In this document: positions 36,614-45,074 of the stretch, piece by piece
Layout of the letters: each line of letters opens with the position of its first letter
How positions within the stretch are numbered: position 1 is the stretch's first letter
Assembly: GCF_019219025.1 (NCBI RefSeq)
Contig: NZ_JAHUWN010000015.1
Coordinates: forward strand, 1 to 64,000
Source: Bacillus sp. sid0103
Lineage (GTDB): Bacteria > Bacillota > Bacilli > Bacillales_B > DSM-18226
Reading direction: 5' to 3'
DNA: 64,000 bases
Made by a program: the position numbers and the translations under genes
The notes under the pieces: generated by a model
Told to the model about the DNA's origin: nothing
The model's input: the letters and a program-made list of their open reading frames with translations, nothing else
The model's database searches: none

Positions 36614-37411
36614 TTGGCGAAGTTTCGCAGACGGCTTCCGAAGAGAGGACCGTTGCCTTTCCGTTATGTTATGCTATTGACGTTTGTCTTTTTTCTCTTT
36701 TCTACTGCGACAGGTCTATGGCTTGTCAATAAGGGGATTGAACCAACTTTAATGAGAATTGCAACCTCTGAAACCCGAAATATTGCTTCGTTAGTTATCA
36801 ATAAAGCGATCACGAAACGGACGACAGATACGGGGGAAAACAATGATGTCATTGTGATTTTACCGAGTGAAAATGGAAAGGCATCAAACGTGAAGCTCAA
36901 TACTGTTTATATAAATCGGGTATTAGCGGAAACAACCGCACAAATTCAAAAGAACCTGAAAGCTGCCAAAAAAGGTGATCTTTCTTCGCTTGAGCAATTA
37001 ACCGATGTAGAAATTGAAACGCAAAATTCTGAAAAGGAAGACGGAATTATTTGGTACGTACCGCTAGGGCAAGCAACCAATATTTCATTATTAGGAAATT
37101 TAGGCCCAAAAATTCCTGTCAAGTTTCATGCTATTGGTGAAGTGGAGCCAGATGTAAAAATAGAGACAAAAGAAGTAGGGATTAATAATACCTGGGTCGA
37201 TGTTTCTATTCATATTGAAGTATCTGTCCAAATCATAACTCCATTTGCTACTAAGATAACGAAGCTGACTCAAAGCATTCCGGTCGACGGTTCGTTAATC
37301 CAAGGCGATGTTCCGCAATTTTATAATGGCGGCGGCGAAGGTATTACGCCATCTATCCAACTTCCTGATAAACAAAAGGAAGCCACCATAAAATCCGATA
37401 CGAAAAAATAG
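36614..37411 (+). CDS. yunB: Sporulation protein YunB
   Basis: About 265 residues: basic N-terminus, one membrane helix (LLTFVFFLFSTATGLWLV), then an extracytoplasmic domain matching YunB. In B. subtilis it is a mother-cell (sigma-E) protein needed for normal spore formation. The TTG at 36614 follows GGGGTGA; GTG at 36605 overlaps that site. CATACATA at 36585-36592 is a near match to a sigma-E -10 box. Converges on lytH with a shared terminator. Confidence 0.87.
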   Translation: MAKFRRRLPKRGPLPFRYVMLLTFVFFLFSTATGLWLVNKGIEPTLMRIATSETRNIASLVINKAITKRTTDTGENNDVIVILPSENGKASNVKLNTVYINRVLAETTAQIQKNLKAAKKGDLSSLEQLTDVEIETQNSEKEDGIIWYVPLGQATNISLLGNLGPKIPVKFHAIGEVEPDVKIETKEVGINNTWVDVSIHIEVSVQIITPFATKITKLTQSIPVDGSLIQGDVPQFYNGGGEGITPSIQLPDKQKEATIKSDTKK

Positions 37412-37441
37412 GACTATCCACAATGGAAAGTCCTATTTTTT
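37403..37441. terminator. Bidirectional terminator between yunB and lytH
   Basis: ATAGGACT and AGTCCTAT with A-run on the left and T-run on the right; serves both convergent genes and overlaps their ends. Confidence 0.8.
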
Positions 37442-38431
37442 ACGTGCATTCATCCGTTCCATGCGCTTCCATTTCGCTAAATGTGGGTAGGGATCAAAAG
37501 ACCATTCTGTTACCCCGGTGTCTTTGTACATCCCATAATGTAAATGGGGCGGGAATTTTCCTGAGGTTCCCGGAGGGCCGTAACCGGAACTTCCTACACC
37601 GCCAATCACCAATCCTGGCTCGACCACTTGGCCAATTTTTAGGCCCTTCGCAAAACCGCTTAAGTGGGCGAAGTAATGATACGTATTATTAATATCACGA
37701 ATTCCAATTCTCCAGCCACCAAACTTGTTCCAGCCTTTCATTTCAATAATTCCATAGTTTGTAGCTCGAACCGGAACACCATAACCAGCAAAAATATCGG
37801 TACCTTCGTGAATCCTCCGGCCTCCCCAGCCGCGTGCTGACCCCCAGGTACTCCGGTAACTGTGATTGCTGCGAATTGGGACAGGAAATACCTGTGTATC
37901 TAAATCTATCCGCCCAAAATGCCTATATATTTTTGCTTTTCCAGCAATGATACCAACCGTCTTATCGCGATGATAGTAATTCCATAAGCCAATTTTTATA
38001 TTATCATGATCGACACCGTATGATAGGAGATAATTAGCAAACGCATAGAGGACATCCTCATCATTTTTAAGACTTGCTTTCCCGTCCCCGTCTCCATCTA
38101 CACCCTTTCCATCAAAAAACTGGATGACAGCTGGGTTATCCTCCATAGGATTTGGATTTGTTAAACCAGCCCATTCTTCTGGACGGTAATAGATGCCAAT
38201 GACGCTATCTGGTTTAGGTAAGTCTCTGCGGACCTGGCGGATGCTTCTTTCGTATTGATCAATGGCCGCTAAATAGTACCAAGGAATTTGTGTAACTGTT
38301 TCAACTTTCTTATACAGCTTCATTCGCTCTTGGTATGGATTTGGTTCATTAGGCGCTGCCTGAACATCCGTAACAGACCATGAAGTGGTAAAGAATAAAA
38401 GAAAAGTTCCCAATAATAGAACAGCCCGCAC
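37433..38431 (-). CDS. lytH: M23 family L-Ala-D-Glu endopeptidase LytH
   Basis: 332 residues: signal peptide or anchor at 1-26 (AVLLLGTFLLFF), a lysozyme-like helical region with an EF-hand-like DGDGDGKAS loop, and a C-terminal LytM/M23 zinc-peptidase domain with HEGTD and HLHYG supplying the zinc ligands. In B. subtilis LytH trims stem peptides to single alanine in spore cortex. GTG start behind GGAGG. A sigma-K-like -10 box lies just upstream, consistent with late mother-cell expression. Confidence 0.9.
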   Translation of the reverse strand: MRAVLLLGTFLLFFTTSWSVTDVQAAPNEPNPYQERMKLYKKVETVTQIPWYYLAAIDQYERSIRQVRRDLPKPDSVIGIYYRPEEWAGLTNPNPMEDNPAVIQFFDGKGVDGDGDGKASLKNDEDVLYAFANYLLSYGVDHDNIKIGLWNYYHRDKTVGIIAGKAKIYRHFGRIDLDTQVFPVPIRSNHSYRSTWGSARGWGGRRIHEGTDIFAGYGVPVRATNYGIIEMKGWNKFGGWRIGIRDINNTYHYFAHLSGFAKGLKIGQVVEPGLVIGGVGSSGYGPPGTSGKFPPHLHYGMYKDTGVTEWSFDPYPHLAKWKRMERMNARKK

Positions 38432-38462
38432 AAGAATCCTCCTTCCAATTAATGTACAAGGT

Positions 38463-38471
38463 TAGTTTATG
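38463..38471 (-). promoter_or_regulatory. Sigma-K-like -10 box for lytH
   Basis: On the minus strand CATAAACTA fits the sigma-K -10 consensus CATANNNTA and would start transcription ~25 bases before lytH. No clear -35 AC was seen at the usual distance. Confidence 0.4.
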
Positions 38472-38634
38472 TTTTCTAAACCATTTCATAATGGTTAATA
38501 AATGGTAAACAAGTTTTTTTACCAGAGCGAGACAGTTCGTCCTGATAAATAATCCGATTTGCTTGTCGATATTTTTTCATTATGTTAAAGTGACAAAGAA
38601 GATCCATTTCTAGCTTCAAGGGGTGTAACTATAG

Positions 38635-39552
38635 ATGAGTAAGAAAGAAGAAATTTTAAGAAAACCGGATTGGTTGAAAATAAAACTAAACACAAATGAG
38701 TCCTATACGGGCTTGAAGAAAATGATGCGTGAAAAAAATCTCCACACGGTTTGTGAAGAAGCACGCTGTCCTAATATTCATGAATGCTGGGCAGTAAGAC
38801 GGACGGCTACCTTCATGATCCTTGGTGATACATGTACCCGTGCATGCCGTTTCTGCGCGGTTAAGACAGGTCTGCCAACCGAGCTGGATTGGCAGGAACC
38901 AGAAAGAGTGGCAGACTCTGTTCAATTGATGAACTTAAAGCATGTCGTTGTCACTGCGGTAGCCCGTGACGATCTAAGAGACGGCGGAGCAGCTGTATTT
39001 GCTGAAACAGTAAGAGCTATTCGCCGAAAAAATCCTTTTACAAGCATTGAAGTTCTTCCATCAGATATGGGCGGGAAAGAGGAAAACTTACGTTTGTTAA
39101 TGGACGCAAAACCAGATATTTTAAATCATAACATTGAGACAGTTAAACGGTTAACGCCAAGAGTAAGAGCCCGGGCAAAATACGGTCGTTCTCTTGAGTT
39201 CCTCCGTCGTGCAAAAGAAATGCAGCCCAATATCCCAACGAAGTCGAGCTTAATGGTGGGACTAGGGGAAACAAAGGAAGAAATTCTTGAAGTTATGGAT
39301 GATTTAAGAGAAAATCAGGTCGACATTATGACAATTGGTCAATATTTACAGCCGACAAAAGGTCATCTCAAGGTTGAAAAATATTATAGTCCAGATGAAT
39401 TTAAAGAATTACAGCAAATTGCGTTAAGTAAAGGCTTTAGTCACTGTGAAGCAGGTCCGCTTGTCCGATCTTCCTATCATGCCGACGAGCAAGTTAACGC
39501 AGCTGCAAAACACAAGCAAATGCTCGGTGAACAAGAAGCAAAACAAGCATAA
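38635..39552 (+). CDS. lipA: Lipoyl synthase LipA
   Basis: 305 residues, the full length for LipA. The auxiliary cluster cysteines are C40, C45 and C51 ([12 protein letters not shown]), the radical-SAM cysteines C67, C71 and C74 (CTRACRFC), and the C-terminal RSSYHA loop supplies the serine ligand. It inserts two sulfurs into octanoyl groups on lipoyl domains of pyruvate dehydrogenase and relatives. GGGG upstream of the ATG is a weak ribosome site. Divergent from lytH. Confidence 0.97.
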   Translation: MSKKEEILRKPDWLKIKLNTNESYTGLKKMMREKNLHTVCEEARCPNIHECWAVRRTATFMILGDTCTRACRFCAVKTGLPTELDWQEPERVADSVQLMNLKHVVVTAVARDDLRDGGAAVFAETVRAIRRKNPFTSIEVLPSDMGGKEENLRLLMDAKPDILNHNIETVKRLTPRVRARAKYGRSLEFLRRAKEMQPNIPTKSSLMVGLGETKEEILEVMDDLRENQVDIMTIGQYLQPTKGHLKVEKYYSPDEFKELQQIALSKGFSHCEAGPLVRSSYHADEQVNAAAKHKQMLGEQEAKQA

Positions 39553-39557
39553 AAACG

Positions 39558-39590
39558 AGAGTTCAGTCACTTTGACTGAACTCTTCTTTT
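39558..39590. terminator. Terminator between lipA and yutC
   Basis: AGAGTTCAGTCA pairs with TGACTGAACTCT, then a T-rich run; can serve both convergent genes. Confidence 0.8.
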
Positions 39591-40227
39591 ATTGATTATT
39601 TCTGCCCATAATATCATCAGATGTTAATCCATTTTCATCTTCACTGTCATTAATTCGCTGTCCTTGTGGTGATTTTTTCATTTGCTTAATTAGCCCATTA
39701 ATCAAATTTCGGGCATTTCTGCTTGTTGAATCAAGGTTCGCCAGATTTTCTACGTCTCTCATTAACACTTTATTGTCAGTAACGAAGACATGGTAATATC
39801 TTGGTACTACGGACATTGCTGTTTTCTTCACCTGATCAGCGGTTAAATTGCGGTCTTTTGAATCGGTATTATAGGCAATTAATACTTCTTGGTCAGTGAC
39901 GAGTGTAGCAACATCGTTGACATTGGGAATATCTGTACTTATTTTACTAATGATATTGGCAGCCTGTTCACGGTCCAATGCAGTATAATGGTCATTAGCC
40001 GTGTTATCATTCATCAATGGACTTTTTTGATGACGGACATAGCCATAATTGTTACTAACATTACGGATACCTCGGCTGGCTCCTTCATTGTAAAGGTCAT
40101 GCCTTTTATTGTTTACATTAATGGTATTACCACTTTCTTCATAAACATCTTGGTTGCCCATATCCTTAGTGCATCCTGTTAAAGCTGTTAGTGTACATAA
40201 TCCCAAGATTATGACTAATTTTTTCAA
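39589..40227 (-). CDS. yutC: YhcN/YlaJ-family sporulation lipoprotein YutC
   Basis: About 212 residues with a lipobox ALTGC after a short hydrophobic signal, an Asn-rich linker, and the YhcN/YlaJ domain (ALDREQAANIISKIS, VLIAYNTDSKDRNLTADQVKK). Family members are membrane lipoproteins of the developing spore. The TTG start at 40227 is six bases after GGAGGTG; the GTG at 40236 overlaps that site. Position next to lipA supports the yutC name. Confidence 0.85.
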   Translation of the reverse strand: MKKLVIILGLCTLTALTGCTKDMGNQDVYEESGNTINVNNKRHDLYNEGASRGIRNVSNNYGYVRHQKSPLMNDNTANDHYTALDREQAANIISKISTDIPNVNDVATLVTDQEVLIAYNTDSKDRNLTADQVKKTAMSVVPRYYHVFVTDNKVLMRDVENLANLDSTSRNARNLINGLIKQMKKSPQGQRINDSEDENGLTSDDIMGRNNQ

Positions 40228-40342
40228 CTTAAACACCTCCTCTTCTTAGAATAGCCATTCGGAGGATTTTTTTTCTTAGTAATTGATGGGGAATCGGTTA
40301 TAATGGGTATTAGGAATTAGCTGGCAAAAGAGGTGAAATATC

Positions 40343-40618
40343 ATGATAATAATGAACAACACCGTTTATGAAATCGTCCAAGAACATCGAAACGGATTTA
40401 ATGAAGAAGCCCTTAAAGGAAGGTTTAGTGATATTTTGACAAGATATGATTATGTAGTAGGGGATTGGGGATATGGTCAACTCCGCTTAAAAGGATTTTT
40501 CGAAGACCAAAACCAAAAAGCTACCTTCGATACAAAAATAAGCACGCTGAGTGAATATCTTTATGAATACTGTAATTTTGGCTGTGCTTATTTTGTATTG
40601 AAAAAAGTAAAAAAATAA
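40343..40618 (+). CDS. yutD: YutD family protein
   Basis: 91 residues matching the YutD family throughout (YDYVVGDWGYGQLRLKGFF, EYCNFGCAYFVLKK). Function is not established. GAGGTGA precedes an ATG-rich start (MIIMNN); a second ATG four codons in is also possible. A TATAAT-like -10 lies near 40299. Confidence 0.85.
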   Translation: MIIMNNTVYEIVQEHRNGFNEEALKGRFSDILTRYDYVVGDWGYGQLRLKGFFEDQNQKATFDTKISTLSEYLYEYCNFGCAYFVLKKVKK

Positions 40619-40646
40619 AAAAGGGTCAGCGAGCTGGCCCTTTTTT
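40619..40646. terminator. Bidirectional terminator after yutD
   Basis: AAGGGTCAGC and GCTGGCCCTT with a two-base centre, A-run left and T-run right, between convergent genes. Confidence 0.8.
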
Positions 40647-40935
40647 ATGTTGATTCTGTATAAGGCGGCTGTTGATCCTCTGCAGGGTCATCATGAGGTG
40701 GATGGGCCCCTTCCATTTCCCGTGGAAGATTCTGATGCAGGCTTTTATTTTCATAATTAAAAGCACTATATGACCGTTGCCCTTCTTCCCACGGGGTGCT
40801 TTTATTCTGAACTGGTTCGTTTTGACGGATTGGCGAACCATATGGACCTTCGGGAAAATCTTCAGCTGTTATAAAATTCTTTTGTTTTTCAACATTGGAT
40901 AATTCCGTATATTTTTCTTCTTTATTTTCTGTCAT
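40645..40935 (-). CDS. Small acidic hydrophilic protein of unknown function
   Basis: 96 residues, Glu/Pro/Asn-rich, without membrane segments or recognised domain (FITAEDFPEGPYGSP, AFNYENKSLHQNLPREME). Composition suggests a disordered cytosolic protein of the kind common in spore-formers. The ATG at 40935 has AAAGGGGG ten bases ahead; a longer frame lacks a ribosome site. Next to DUF3055 on the same strand. Confidence 0.7.
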   Translation of the reverse strand: MTENKEEKYTELSNVEKQKNFITAEDFPEGPYGSPIRQNEPVQNKSTPWEEGQRSYSAFNYENKSLHQNLPREMEGAHPPHDDPAEDQQPPYTEST

Positions 40936-40990
40936 GATTGACGCCCCCTTTAGCACTATTATTTTCAAAGGGAAGGTAATTCATGACCCT

Positions 40991-41257
40991 TTACACGATT
41001 TCCATTAAAAAGGACCGTAATTCCTCTGCTTCTTCCTCATTTAATTGAAAAGCGTACTCTATATACCCTTCCTCTTGTAGATCATCTAAACCGATAATCG
41101 CGAACCGGTTGCCTTGCATATCAAGCACAAGATGTTTACCGTAATGGCGGTCACTTTTAACAATCGCTAAATCAAAGCGTTGATTTTCACCAACAAAGCT
41201 GACAAATCTGGTTTTTGTATCTTCTGTATCATCGTATAAGAAAAAGCGTTCTTGCAT
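40991..41257 (-). CDS. DUF3055 family protein
   Basis: 88 residues matching DUF3055 (RFFLYDDTEDTKTRFVSFVG, GNRFAIIGLDDLQEEGYIEY). Small alpha/beta protein found in Firmicutes, of unknown function. AAAGGAG precedes the ATG. First gene of a two-gene minus-strand unit. Confidence 0.82.
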   Translation of the reverse strand: MQERFFLYDDTEDTKTRFVSFVGENQRFDLAIVKSDRHYGKHLVLDMQGNRFAIIGLDDLQEEGYIEYAFQLNEEEAEELRSFLMEIV

Positions 41258-41446
41258 TTAATGGTCTCCTTTAATTAAAATAGTTATTTTCACATCTTCT
41301 ATATAGTAACAAATAAAGCGAACCTAGGGGAGTACAGAATTCTACACAATTTTCAAAAGTTTTTAGTAAAGAAAAAAGCGAATAATGTCAAATTATGCTA
41401 CAATTAATCTAAATTTCCGAAAGTTGACATCGAGAGGAAGGATGGA

Positions 41447-42739
41447 ATGATCCATTGTTACATGGAAAAGGTTAAAAATATACTACAATGGGTAAAGATA
41501 TTGTTACCTCTTTCGTCCATCCGTTTTTATCCTCCTCAATTTATATTGCGAAATCCTGTGTTAGAAGGTGTAACAGCAGCTATTAACAATGGATATGATG
41601 TCGCGGTACTGGTTTTTAATTTAAAGGATATGAATGAAATAGTGGAGCAATACGGTCCATACCAGTATGGACAAATACATAAGCAAATAAAAAAAACCTT
41701 TCGTAAAACCATAGAACAGCAAATCGCCAATCAGGATATTATCACCCTTCATGATTATTACGAAGAGGGACTGACTCTTTTTATAAAAGTGGATTATCTT
41801 CACCATTCCCTCTCTGAAATAAATACGATTATGGGTAAAATAATATACAACGTAGAAAAAAGCCTTTATCACCTTTACCCCACCTTACAGCCTGAGTTTG
41901 AATCAGGATATATGTTTGTGGAAAAAAAGAGCTTTTCCATCATCCATTCTGTCGAAAGTGCCCGCCGGCAGGCGATTACGATGGCGGAAAAAAGAGTAAA
42001 ATCGGAATGGAATGAAATGGTTTTCTCAATGAAACAAATCGTTTTAAAGAAGGATATTAAATTATTAGCACAACCCATTATTGATGTAGCAACAAAAGAA
42101 GTTAAAGCTTTGGAAATGCTTACGCGCGGACCAGATGGAACGATATTAGAGAGCCCCTTATCATTGTTTTCGGTTGCGAGGCAAACAGGTTTATTGTACG
42201 AACTTGAAATACTCGTCATTGAGAAAGTTTTAAAACAAATAAAAGCAACAAGATGCCGGCAAAATATTTTTGTTAATTGTACCCCGTTAACACTTGGAAA
42301 TATTCGGTTTCCTCGTGATTTAAAAAAACTAATGCAGCAATATGCCAGTATTTCTCCTAACCAAATAACGATTGAGATAACGGAAAATGATTCAATCGAG
42401 GGCTTAAAGAATTTTATCTATAACATTAAGATGCTTCGCTTAATGGGGTTTAAAATTGCTATGGACGATACAGGTTCAGGGTATTCCAGTTTGAGTATTA
42501 TCAGCGAAATCATGCCAGATATTATTAAAATTGACCGTTCTGTCATTTCAAATATTGATAAAAATTCGGTCAAAGAATCTATGTTACAGGGGTTAATGCT
42601 GATTGCAAGAGAAGCGGGTTCCCTTGTGGTCGCAGAAGGCATTGAAAACGAGGAAGAGGCATCTGTACTAAGGAGAAATAATGTAGACTTGGCACAAGGA
42701 TTCTTTTATGCTCGGCCATCTGCATTTGTAAAGATTTAA
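41447..42739 (+). CDS. EAL-domain protein (c-di-GMP phosphodiesterase-like)
   Basis: 430 residues. The N-terminal ~185 resemble a degenerate GGDEF domain without the GGDEF motif. From about 195 on lies an EAL domain: the signature reads ALEMLTRGP (EML instead of EAL, glutamate kept), NCTPLTL supplies the Asn, ITEND the Glu, DDTGSGYSSL the Asp pair, IKID the Lys, AEGIE the Glu and QGFFYARP the Gln. All metal and catalytic positions appear filled, so c-di-GMP hydrolysis is possible; a pure receptor role cannot be excluded. Ribosome site GAGAGGAAGG. Followed at 32 bp by yutE. Confidence 0.83.
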   Translation: MIHCYMEKVKNILQWVKILLPLSSIRFYPPQFILRNPVLEGVTAAINNGYDVAVLVFNLKDMNEIVEQYGPYQYGQIHKQIKKTFRKTIEQQIANQDIITLHDYYEEGLTLFIKVDYLHHSLSEINTIMGKIIYNVEKSLYHLYPTLQPEFESGYMFVEKKSFSIIHSVESARRQAITMAEKRVKSEWNEMVFSMKQIVLKKDIKLLAQPIIDVATKEVKALEMLTRGPDGTILESPLSLFSVARQTGLLYELEILVIEKVLKQIKATRCRQNIFVNCTPLTLGNIRFPRDLKKLMQQYASISPNQITIEITENDSIEGLKNFIYNIKMLRLMGFKIAMDDTGSGYSSLSIISEIMPDIIKIDRSVISNIDKNSVKESMLQGLMLIAREAGSLVVAEGIENEEEASVLRRNNVDLAQGFFYARPSAFVKI

Positions 42740-42771
42740 TCATCCTAGAAAAATCAAGAAAAGGTGATCAT

Positions 42772-43209
42772 ATGTATTTTGTTGATAGGGAGAAAATTGA
42801 AGAGATACTGAATTATTTAGAAATGCAAATCCGACTCTTTTTAAGTCAAAAAGAGTGGTCCACCCCGCTCGAAAAGGCAGCATTAGAGCGAGTGAACCAT
42901 ATCATGATTGAGTCCGTGCTCGACGTCGGAAATTCGATGATTGATGGGTTTATTATGCGTGACCCAGGGAGTTATGAAGACATCATTGATATTTTAATGG
43001 ACGAAAAAGTAATTTCAACTGAAACGGGCAATTGCCTAAAGATCCTGATTCAATATCGGAAAAAGCTAGTCCAATTTTATACAGATGTTGACCATCATGA
43101 TCTTCAGCAGACGTTTTCAAAGCATATCCATGAGTTGGTGAACTTTGCGTCCAACGTCCGTGAGTATCTCGCAACTGAATTAGGTCCGGTTTCGGCGTTT
43201 AAAAACTGA
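42772..43209 (+). CDS. yutE: HepT-like protein YutE (DUF86)
   Basis: 145 residues, helical, matching YutE with the hallmark IDGFIMRDPGSYEDIIDIL. HepT toxins carry an R-x4-6-H RNase motif paired with MntA nucleotidyltransferases; here RDPGSYE replaces it and no MntA gene adjoins, so a toxin role is doubtful. Synteny with yutD and yutF agrees with B. subtilis. Own terminator follows. Confidence 0.87.
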   Translation: MYFVDREKIEEILNYLEMQIRLFLSQKEWSTPLEKAALERVNHIMIESVLDVGNSMIDGFIMRDPGSYEDIIDILMDEKVISTETGNCLKILIQYRKKLVQFYTDVDHHDLQQTFSKHIHELVNFASNVREYLATELGPVSAFKN

Positions 43210-43213
43210 TAAT

Positions 43214-43240
43214 AAGACCGTTTGTGCGGTCTTTTACTTT
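43214..43240 (+). terminator. Terminator after yutE
   Basis: AAGACCG and CGGTCTT around six bases, then a T-rich run. Confidence 0.75.
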
Positions 43241-43273
43241 ATTTAAGAACTAAACCTTTAGGAGTGATTATTT

Positions 43274-44038
43274 ATGAAAAAATACAAAGGGTATTTAATT
43301 GATTTAGATGGAACAATGTATAAAGGCTCAGAGCGGATTGAAGCCTCATCAGACTTCGTGAAGAAACTCAGGGACCTACAAATCCCTTATCTTTTTGTGA
43401 CCAATAATTCATCAAGGACGCCGGCACAGGTGGCTGAAAAGTTAACTCAGTTTGATATCCCCGCACAAGAGAAGCAGGTTTTTACAACGAGCCAAGCAAC
43501 GGCCAATTATATTTATGAACGGAATAATGATGCAACCGTATATGTGATTGGAGAAGAGGGGATTCGGACGGCGATAGCTGAAAAGGGCCTAAAATATGGC
43601 GGAGAAGATGCCGAGTTTGTCGTGGTCGGAATCGATCGAGAAATTAGTTATGAAAAATTGACGGTCGCCTGTTTGGCCGTTCGTAACGGTGCGACGTTCA
43701 TTTCAACAAATGGAGATATCGCCATTCCAACTGAACGAGGGCTGGTCCCTGGGAATGGTTCACTAACATCCGTGATTACGGTTTCCACACAAACTAAACC
43801 GATTTTTATTGGCAAGCCTGAATCCATTATTATGGAACAGGCTTTAAAGGTCTTAGGGACTGCTAAGGAAGAGACATTAATGGTCGGCGATTATTATGAC
43901 ACCGATATCCTAGCAGGCATGAACGCAGGGGTGGATACATTATTGGTACATACAGGGGTTACGACAAAAGAACTGTTAGCTGGCTATGACCGAATGCCAA
44001 CTTATACGATTGATTCCTTAGATCAATGGGAGATGTAA
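43274..44038 (+). CDS. yutF: HAD-superfamily sugar phosphatase YutF
   Basis: 254 residues of the NagD/YutF (HAD type IIA) family: nucleophile motif DLDGTMYKG at residue ~12, motif II TNNSSRTP, a capping domain, motif III lysine in IGKPES and motif IV VGDYYDTDI. Such enzymes dephosphorylate small phosphosugars or nucleotides. AGGAGTG precedes the ATG. Confidence 0.93.
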   Translation: MKKYKGYLIDLDGTMYKGSERIEASSDFVKKLRDLQIPYLFVTNNSSRTPAQVAEKLTQFDIPAQEKQVFTTSQATANYIYERNNDATVYVIGEEGIRTAIAEKGLKYGGEDAEFVVVGIDREISYEKLTVACLAVRNGATFISTNGDIAIPTERGLVPGNGSLTSVITVSTQTKPIFIGKPESIIMEQALKVLGTAKEETLMVGDYYDTDILAGMNAGVDTLLVHTGVTTKELLAGYDRMPTYTIDSLDQWEM

Positions 44039-44040
44039 AA

Positions 44041-44067
44041 AAGGATGGGGGAACCCATCCTTTTTTT
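44041..44067 (+). terminator. Terminator after yutF
   Basis: AAGGATGGG and CCCATCCTT around four bases, with A-run and T-run on either side. Confidence 0.85.
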
Positions 44068-44094
44068 AAATATGGATAAAAATTGAGTTAGTAC

Positions 44095-44320
44095 TCTGAA
44101 TCCAGCTCCAGCGCCCAGCGGCTAGTGTACTTCGCTCTCCGCCCTACGATAAGTCAACATCGAATCGCTAACGCTCTCCGTGTTGTCTAGCTACAGCGCC
44201 TAGGGGCTCGGGGTCATAAGCCAATCCGTCAAGAAGGTTAAAGAGCAACCTTCTCGCCGGCTCGTCTTATGCCTGTCGCCCCTGGACAAGTCGCTTCCGC
44301 TTTTCAGTTTTCTTTTATCT
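44095..44320. repeat. Two tandem copies of a Bacillus-type intergenic repeat
   Basis: CCAGCTCCAGCGCCCAGCGG (44102) and CTAGCTACAGCGCCTAGGGG (44189) start two related units; the second ends CGCTTCCGCTTTTC and is largely self-complementary: an inner stem AGAAGGTT/AACCTTCT and an outer arm GTCATAAGCC/GGCTCGTCTTATG. I recognise this as a dispersed element common between genes of Bacillus-related species. The 337-bp gap between yutF and yutG holds nothing else. Confidence 0.75.
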
Positions 44321-44375
44321 CAGTTGGAGCGCTCCAGTCCATACGCCGCTAAACGGGCGCTTGCGCTTTTTGTTG

Positions 44376-44879
44376 TTATTTCCCTTCACGTGCGGCCCGG
44401 TGAGCAAGTCTGCTGGATGCCGCAGCAGCAATTGCCCCAACGATATCATCTAAAAAAGTATGGCATTCTCCTGTTGATTTATCATTTAAATGCGATAATA
44501 TTCCTGGTTTTAACTTGTCGATATAACCGTAATTCGTAAAACCGATTGATCCGTAAACATTGACAATCGAAAAGGCTAGAATTTCATCCACACCATAGAG
44601 GCTTTCATCTGTGCCAATGATCGATTGAAGAGGCTCTTCGAGCATTCCTTTTTCGGCAAGTATATCGAGCTGTATTCCTGTTAAAATTGCATTCTGAACC
44701 TCACGTTTTGAAAGAACTCGTTCCACGTTGGCTAAACAGTCTTCCATTTTCAAGTTCTCGTGATATTTTTCCTGCAAAAAGAAAACTAAATCAGCGATAT
44801 CCTGTACTTCGACGCCTCTTTCTTTCAGCCATCTGCGTGCCGTTTCTTCGGTTAGATTTACGTTTTTGTCGTCTGCCAT
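44376..44879 (-). CDS. yutG: Phosphatidylglycerophosphatase A-related protein YutG
   Basis: 167 residues of the PgpA-like family (VNVYGSIGFTNYGYIDKLKP, CHTFLDDIVGAIAAAASSRLA), in which the Asp pair of LDDIVGA is conserved. PgpA removes phosphate from phosphatidylglycerol phosphate in phospholipid synthesis. This Bacillus form has a helical N-terminal extension and few hydrophobic segments. The ATG at 44879 follows AGGTGA; GTG at 44891 is upstream in frame. Confidence 0.85.
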   Translation of the reverse strand: MADDKNVNLTEETARRWLKERGVEVQDIADLVFFLQEKYHENLKMEDCLANVERVLSKREVQNAILTGIQLDILAEKGMLEEPLQSIIGTDESLYGVDEILAFSIVNVYGSIGFTNYGYIDKLKPGILSHLNDKSTGECHTFLDDIVGAIAAAASSRLAHRAAREGK

Positions 44880-45074
44880 TCCTCTGATCACCTTTTCTAT
44901 GGATTTTCACTATATATATACTGTATTATTCTAACTTATGCAAATTCATTCTAAAAAAGAGCATAGTTAAAGCCTTATATTATCCTTCATTTTTCAACGT
45001 TATTCAGGAACAAGTTTTATGAAGCTAAAACATATACATGAAGTAAGAAAAGGGAAAGAAATGAGGTGGACCCT

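Noticed and set aside
42772..43209. HepT toxin of a toxin-antitoxin pair
   Set aside because: No MntA nucleotidyltransferase gene beside it and the HepT RNase motif is not evident; it matches the solitary core protein YutE.
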